Source: Berberis thunbergii (Eukaryota; Streptophyta; Magnoliopsida; Ranunculales; Berberidaceae). From it: 64,000 nucleotides of DNA. Position numbers and translations under genes: made by a program. The stretch spans positions 186,001 through 250,000 of the forward strand of contig QNQO01006228.1 in NCBI GenBank assembly GCA_003290165.1, given 5' to 3'. The stretch's first letter is position 1. Every line of letters starts with the position of its first letter. Below the pieces are notes generated by a model. The model did no database searches and was not told the DNA's origin. It saw only the letters and a program-made list of their open reading frames with translations. Of the stretch, positions 58,291 to 64,000 are shown piece by piece.

Positions 58291-59690
58291 TTCGGTCTGT
58301 GTGCAGTTTGTATTGATGAAAAAAAAATTTCACATATTGGCAATACTAGAGTAAATTTAGATGACAAGGAATCAATGCATTGCATTTGGGAGAAAGAAAC
58401 ACCATGGGGGATATATGATGTGTATATGTGTGCCATCACACGTGGACTAAAACAAGATGGTAGCCTCATAGGTGTTCTGACACAGAAGAATCCATGACTG
58501 ATGAGGAACTCCTTGAAATGTCTCATACATGGGACTTTGTAGTGTTTTGCAATGTGCCATTTGAATGGATAGGCTCAACTGGTTAAGGAGTGGGAGTGTC
58601 ACCAAAAAGAAATTCAGCATGTGTATTGATTATGAAGGGTTATTGCGTGGATCCGTTGCGTAAATCCTTTACGGTTTGTAATCTCTCCGGTGAGTTTTCT
58701 TATTCCCTGTATCTTGCAATCCTTGTTTCTTGACTGAATTAGGTATTTTTAGGATTTGATGATGGGGTTTTTATTTTCATGGATGTGAATTCTCTTTTAC
58801 CCCTTTCAGTTTGTTTTATGTGATGGTTTTGGTCGTTATGTGTTGTGTGTTTAATCTACTTTGATTAAACCCCAATTTTCTTTCTTCCCGATTTTGCCCT
58901 TAACTTGGTAAATTAAATTGATGGAGTTTGATTACTTTAACTAATTGATTTGAATGAATGAATGGATACCCATTGTAGTTCACATTGATTTTAGGCAATT
59001 GTCAAGGCATTCGGGGTTTCTAGGTCATCGTCATCATTAGAAAAGCATGTGATTGGGTAGGGTTTGTGTAAGACTAAGGAACCCCTGAGTGTTATCATGA
59101 AGAAAATTTAGACAAATTGTATCTCATAGGTTAGATCAGATATTACCACATTTAGGTAGTAGGTGTATGTGCATTTTGGATTTTTCAAATCCCATCGGGT
59201 TAAAAAAATTGAAATTCATCATGTGTCCATATGATTTATTAAAGTTGGTTGTCAAAGTGTTGTGCCACTATCAGAAATGTTTTCTCGTTAATTGTCAAAG
59301 GTTATAGATACATTGCTCCTTTGTTTGATGAAATTCCTTAATGAAATAGAAGATGGATTTGGGGAAGTTTTACAAGAATGAAATGAGTCAATTTTGCTTA
59401 GTTCCTAATGTATCTCATTGTCATATGCTCTTTTGATCATGACCTGAAAAATATTATCTTTGGAGTATTTCTTTGGACTTATTTACATAGTTGGTGAGAT
59501 TGATCCCAATTGCATAACATAAAATAGAAGAAAATTTTCTAGTAATAGGTATTGGCTGAAATTTAACTGAGCACTTGTTTTAGCTTGAGTATTTGTATTG
59601 TTATGTGAATTGGTGTGCATATTGTTTTCATATGATGCAAAGAGATGAGATATGTGAACTGGCAATGTGTCAAATATTACTTTTTCCCAA
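58291..59690. other. Middle of the left LTR: 3' UTR-like and anonymous DNA
   Basis: 58282-58497 is open for 71 codons (CAVCIDEKKISHIGNTRVNL...) and may be 3' UTR or a second captured piece. 58690 onward is AT-rich. None of it occurs in the solo LTR at 48159-51247. Confidence 0.45.
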
Positions 59691-60737
59691 AAGAATGGTG
59701 GATATTGTGATTGATTTATTTATGGTTGACAAAGCGTCGCCATAAAAGAGTTTTGAGGATTTATTTATTTTTATGCTCTTTTCCACAACTCCGAAAAAAA
59801 AATTTGTGAAAAAAAAAAAAATTTGTATACAGACTTGCTTGTATACGTGTGATATTATGGGTATGTAGACTTGCTTGTTTATCGGTGCACCGTTCTATGT
59901 GTGTTCGGTTGTACGTGTAGATTTAGGAAGAATGTTTGCCATGGATCGAACTTCGGGTGTGATGACATGTTCCTCGAGGTGGCACCCCACTTGGAACATG
60001 TACGCTCCGAGTGGTTTCAAAGGCAAGGGAGGCACACTTGGGTGAGGTGTGTTCGGCACAGGGGGAGAGTACGATTGTGGAAAAGTAGCGAGATTTCTTT
60101 TGTGTATGTGCGTGATTACCTTAAAGGAAGAAACTAAATGCTTATTCGACCATTGAATGAGAACTACCTGTCTTCCTAAAGGTAGAAAAATGTGTTTGTT
60201 TAATATTTCAATAATAATCTAATATAATTATAAAATATATTGTTGTTGCATTTATGAAGATTGATAACTCATAAACTTTATTTATTATTAATAATTAATG
60301 CATATTTATTAATTAGGATGATAACACCATTGCCTCATTGAGGAACTACCTGATGGTGTGGTTATTTATTGTTTGGTTTATTTTAATGTTGTCATGTGCG
60401 GATTTATTGATTTTGGGATGAAGATTTCTCACACCAGCTTTATTGCTGACTCGAGTGAGCTTTTGCTTCTTGGGTACATTCCTTTTTGGAATGTAGCCGA
60501 TTAGCCTTTCAGGTTTAGAGGCTTTGAGGTGCGTTACTGGAGTTTCGCTAGTGAGCTAGCCATGCCAGTCTTCTCCGGGTTATATTTTTATTTGTTTCAG
60601 TACTCTAGATCATGTTTAGTTGTTGCTGCTATTTGTTTATGTTATTATTGAATTTTCACGTCCCAAGTTTTGGGGGAAACGGATAATCCTACGTGGATTT
60701 TGGGATTTTCGTTTTCTTCAAAAATCGGGGCGTGACA

Positions 60738-61040
60738 GTTTGGTATCAAAGCATTTTGTTAGCCTAGGCTGGGGTAGAGTCTAGGTGATCCTCGGAATGT
60801 GGATATGGGAGAGTAGTAGTGTTAATGTTTAGAGAGAAAGTGACAAGGGTGAACCTTGAACTTTTTATTGTTTCTTTTTCTTCGTGAATCTCGAGATGAG
60901 ATTTCTGTGACTAACTTATTTTAATGTCAATAGTGGATGACATTATTTCGTGTCGTTTTCTTGTAGTAGTTTGTTATCTTGAATCTTTAGTTAACCCTTT
61001 TTGCGAATCTGGGGACGAGATTCTTTTGAGTTGTATATAT
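60738..61040 (+). other. Short interior of the LTR element with primer-binding site
   Basis: 303 bp: primer-binding site at 60741-60752, no coding sequence, and a 3' end matching the motif CGAATCT(C/G)GGGACGAGATTC that is repeated before each LTR-start motif here. Confidence 0.8.
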
Positions 61041-64000
61041 TGTAACACCACTATTTTTTTCAATGACAATAAAAATTTATGCAACTAAAATTCAATTGAA
61101 ATTTTTATTTTTAGAATCTTTTTTCTTTTGACAAGTTGTATTTTTTTCGAAATTCACTTAACTTTCTTTTCTCTACCGAATCTCGGGACGAGATTCTTTT
61201 GAGTTATATATATTGTAGCACCCCGTAATTTTTGTACTTACTGAATTTTTTTATATATTTTTGTGTGATTGTCTTCATTAAGTTATGGGCATACGTATGT
61301 GATATTTGTTTGTCCATGTGATGTGTAGTTTGTTTATTTAAAAAAATTAATTTCCTACTTACCTACCTCTATCACAGTTGTATATATTGTAATACCCACC
61401 TAATTAAATAAATATAAAAATTTCTTATTTATTAATTATGGCATATATTGTAATCTCAATTATTTGGAAAAAGATTTTTGTTTGTCATTGTTAAATAGAA
61501 TAAGGTGTGTGTGTGTTTAGCCAAAAAATTATAAACCCTATTGTTGATGGGTTGTTACCCAATTGTATTTGGGCTTGGTTTTGGGCTTTCATAAATTAAG
61601 GATTAGGGTTTTATTTTGTGAAGATTAAGGACGGGCTGCCTTTAGAATTTTAGTGGAGGCGAATAGCCACCCACCATATAAAACAAACAAACAAACAAAC
61701 AAAACCTTTTTCCGTTTTCCTTTCTCTTTCTCGTTTCCTTCTTAATGGCGGTTGACATTGGCGAGGGGATGTAGATGGGAAGAAGATGGGAGGTATGGTG
61801 TCTTCTATGATGACTGGAGCAGAGCGTCCTGTTAGCCAGGCTGAGTTGATGGAGCTTCAGGATAGTGAACAGCGACACAAACACTTATATGAGAATCAAT
61901 ATAGAGAAAAACTACGGCATGGTGATTTTGATGAAAGCGACTACTATTATGAACCCCACCTATCTCACGGTTGCAAGCGTAAATTGGATGAGGGATATAG
62001 TGAAAGCTATTCTGGACATGATGATATTTAGAGACCACAGAAGAAGCACCAAAATTACAAACATCCAGAGGAAGTTCAACCTTGCATTGATCGTAGAAAC
62101 GAAAAGGGTTCTGCCCATGCTGCTGATCGAAGAAATGAGAAGGGTTCTGCCCCTGCTGGCGATCGTAGAAACGAGAAGGGTTCGCTTTCTGCAACTGGTG
62201 GAAGGGATCGAAAGGCACATGTCCTTGATGTGTCGAGTTCTGAAATGGAGGATATGTCAGATAACTCTGATTGGCATGATAAAGAAAAGGAGGAAAAGTT
62301 GTAGTGGTTGAATTCGGTCAGTGTGCAGTTTGTATTGATGAAAAAAAAAATTCACATATTGGCAATACTAGAGTAAATTTAGATGACAAGGAATCAATGC
62401 ACTGCATTTGGGAGAAAGGAACACCATGGGGGATATATGATGTGTATATGTGTGCCATCACACATGGACTAAAACAAGATGGTAACCTCATAGGTGTTCT
62501 GACACAGAAGAATCCATAACTGATGAGGAACTCCTTGAAATGTCTAATACATGGGACTTTGTAGTGTTTTGCAATGTGCCATTTGAATGGATAGAATCAA
62601 CTGGTTAAGGAGTGGGAGTGTCACCAAAAAGAAATTCAGCATGTGTATTGATTATGAAGGGTTATTGCGTGGATCTGTTGCGTAAATCCTTTACGGTTTG
62701 TAATCTCTCCGGTGAGTTTTCTTATTCCCTATATCTTGCAATCCTTGTTTCTTGACTTAATTAGGTATTTTTAGGATTTGATGATGGGGTTTTTATTTTC
62801 ATGGATGTGAATTCTCTTTTACCCCTTTCAGTTTGTTTTATGTGATGGTTTTGGTCGTTATGTGTTGTGTGTTTAATCTACTTTGATTAAACCCCAATTT
62901 TCTTTCTTCCCGATTTTGCCCTTAACTTGGTAAATTAAATTGATGGAGTTTGATTACTTTAACTAATTGATTTGAATGAATGAATGGATACCCATTGTAG
63001 TTCACATTGATTTTAGGCAATTGTCAAGGCATTCGGGGTTTCTAGGTCATCATCATCATTAGAAAAGCATGTGATTGGGTAGGGTTTGTGTAAGACTAAG
63101 GAACCCCTGAGTGTTATCATGAAGAAAATTTAGACAAATTGTATCTCATAGGTTAGATCAGATATTACCACATTTAGGTAGTAGGTGTATGTGCATTTTG
63201 GATTTTTCAAATCCCATCGGGTTAAAAAAATTGAAATTCATCATGTGTCCATATGATTTATTAAAGTTGGTTGTCAAAGTGTTGTGCCACTATCAGAAAT
63301 GTTTTCTCGTTAATTGTCAAAGGTTATAGATACATTGCTCCTTTGTTTGATGAAATTCCTTAATGAAATAGAAGATGGATTTGGGGAAGTTTTACAAGAA
63401 TGAAATGAGTCAATTTTGCTTAGTTCATAATGTATCTCATTGTCATATGCTCTTTTGATCATGACCTGAAAAATATTATCTTTGGAGTATTTCTTTGGAC
63501 TTATTTACATAGTTGGTGAGATTGATCCCAATTGCATAACATAAAATAGAAGAAAATTTTCTAGTAATAGGTATTGGCTGAAATTTAACTGAGCACTTGT
63601 TTTAGCTTGAGTATTTGTATTGTTATGTGAATTGGTGTGCATATTGTTTTCATATGATGCAAAGAGATGAGATATGTGAACTGGCAATGTGTCAAATATT
63701 ACTTTTCCCCAAAAGAATGGTGGATACTGTGATTGATTTATTTATGGTTGACAAAGCGTCACCATAAAAGAGTTTTGAGGATTTATTTATTTTTATGCTC
63801 TTTTCTACAACTCCGAAAAAAAAATTGTGAAAAGAAAAAAAAAATTGTATACAGACTTGCTTGTATACGTGTGATATTATGGGTATGTAGTCTTGCTTGC
63901 ATATCGGTGCATCGTTCCAGGTGTGTTCGGTTGTACGTGTAGATTTAGGAAGAATGCTTGCCATGGATCGAACTTCGGGTGTGATGACATGTTCCTCGAG
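61041..64000 (+). repeat. Right LTR, partial (continues beyond the window)
   Basis: Starts TGTAACACCAC. Further LTR-start motifs occur at 61214 (TGTAGCACCCC) and 61388 (TGTAATACCC). From 61214 it matches the left LTR. About 750 bp should remain outside the window. Confidence 0.88.
61746..62304 (+). pseudogene. Captured coding sequence in the right LTR, second copy
   Basis: Same reading as 57736-58290, with MGGMVSSMMTGAERPVSQAE and HGDFDESDYYYEPHLSHG, the same in-frame TAG (62029-62031, after GHDDI) and the same DRRNEKGS repeats. Here the C-terminus is complete: SSSEMEDMSDNSDWHDKEKE, EKL and a TAG. So this copy shows the original end of the captured protein. One GAT codon is gained or lost relative to the left copy before the TAG. 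Confidence 0.6.

Larger units (their letters stand above)
57198..60737 (+). repeat. Left LTR (3.54 kb)
   Basis: Starts TGTAGCACCCCGTAAT. Aligns with 61214 onward at a constant offset of about 4.01 kb with very few differences. Lacks the 173-bp first module that opens the right LTR. Outer parts match the solo LTR at 48159-51247. Confidence 0.88.
57198..64000 (+). mobile_element. LTR retrotransposon derivative with very long LTRs and a 303-bp interior, runs off the window
   Basis: LTRs 57198-60737 and 61041 to beyond 64000 flank only 303 bp. The left LTR ends GGGGCGTGACA and is followed by a tRNA-Met-type primer-binding site (TGGTATCAAAGC, 60741-60752). The 3' end of the interior reads CTGGGGACGAGATTCTTTTG, the motif that precedes the 3' LTR in Tekay/Del-like chromovirus elements. 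No gag or pol is present, so it is a LARD/TRIM-like deletion derivative. The target duplication lies outside the window. Confidence 0.88.

Noticed and set aside
57823..58333. Antisense frames rich in FYDQQ/SFLRS repeats
   Set aside because: They are the reverse-strand shadow of the DRRNEKGS-repeat coding sequence in the LTR.

Overview
The window looks like angiosperm (probably eudicot) nuclear DNA. It is AT-rich, has plant-type introns, and is built almost entirely of plant transposable elements. No intact host gene is visible, and I saw no rRNA, tRNA or CRISPR. The species cannot be named from the sequence.

Layout. 1-2669: exons of a euAP2 (TOE/RAP2.7-like) transcription-factor gene, then subterminal repeats and the right end of a CACTA transposon. 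3279-4175 and 5233-6056: two non-autonomous hAT elements with perfect 8-bp target duplications. About 6.2-33.7 kb: one L1-type LINE (ORF1 at 6.3-7.1 kb, ORF2 at 29.1-33.7 kb) pulled apart by later insertions. These are a TRIM (7563-8164), a short MITE-like segment, a Ty1/copia element (9474-19575) that itself holds a 5.2-kb CACTA element (9739-14956), a second 9.3-kb CACTA element (19769-29096), and a MITE in the RT region (30803-31174). Both CACTA elements carry spliced-looking host gene pieces. The smaller has TRM7 (tRNA 2'-O-methyltransferase). The larger has, in order and all in sense, an acyl-CoA thioesterase with a cNMP-binding domain, an INDH/Mrp-type Fe-S protein, a coiled-coil C-terminus, an ankyrin protein and a PFA-DSP phosphatase.

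34.6-56 kb: a relic of a second LINE, split by a Tat-lineage Ty3/gypsy element on the minus strand (35242-54620). That element has two RNase H domains and antisense ORFs. It is interrupted by a long-inverted-repeat DNA transposon (35363-42684, itself holding a complete minus-strand copia at 35985-41607), a 3.1-kb solo LTR (48159-51247) and a TRIM in gag (52623-53176). A third hAT element lies at 54839-55529. 56.5-57.19 kb: a frameshifted membrane-protein pseudogene on the minus strand. 57198 to the end: an LTR element with about 3.5-kb LTRs and only 303 bp between them. Each LTR carries the same captured coding sequence with one in-frame stop.

Most insertion boundaries were fixed by matching target-site duplications (TSDs): TCT, TGG, CCCAA, CATGA, GTTGT, GTACA, TTGGGTTT, AACTCAAC, CACGAGAT. 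This gives a relative order. LINE precedes copia-1, which precedes CACTA-1. LINE precedes CACTA-2. LINE-2 precedes gypsy, which precedes the long-TIR element, which precedes copia-2. Gypsy also precedes the solo LTR and TRIM-2. All coding regions seen are broken or partial. The locus is best read as a nested-TE graveyard containing several gene-capture events.
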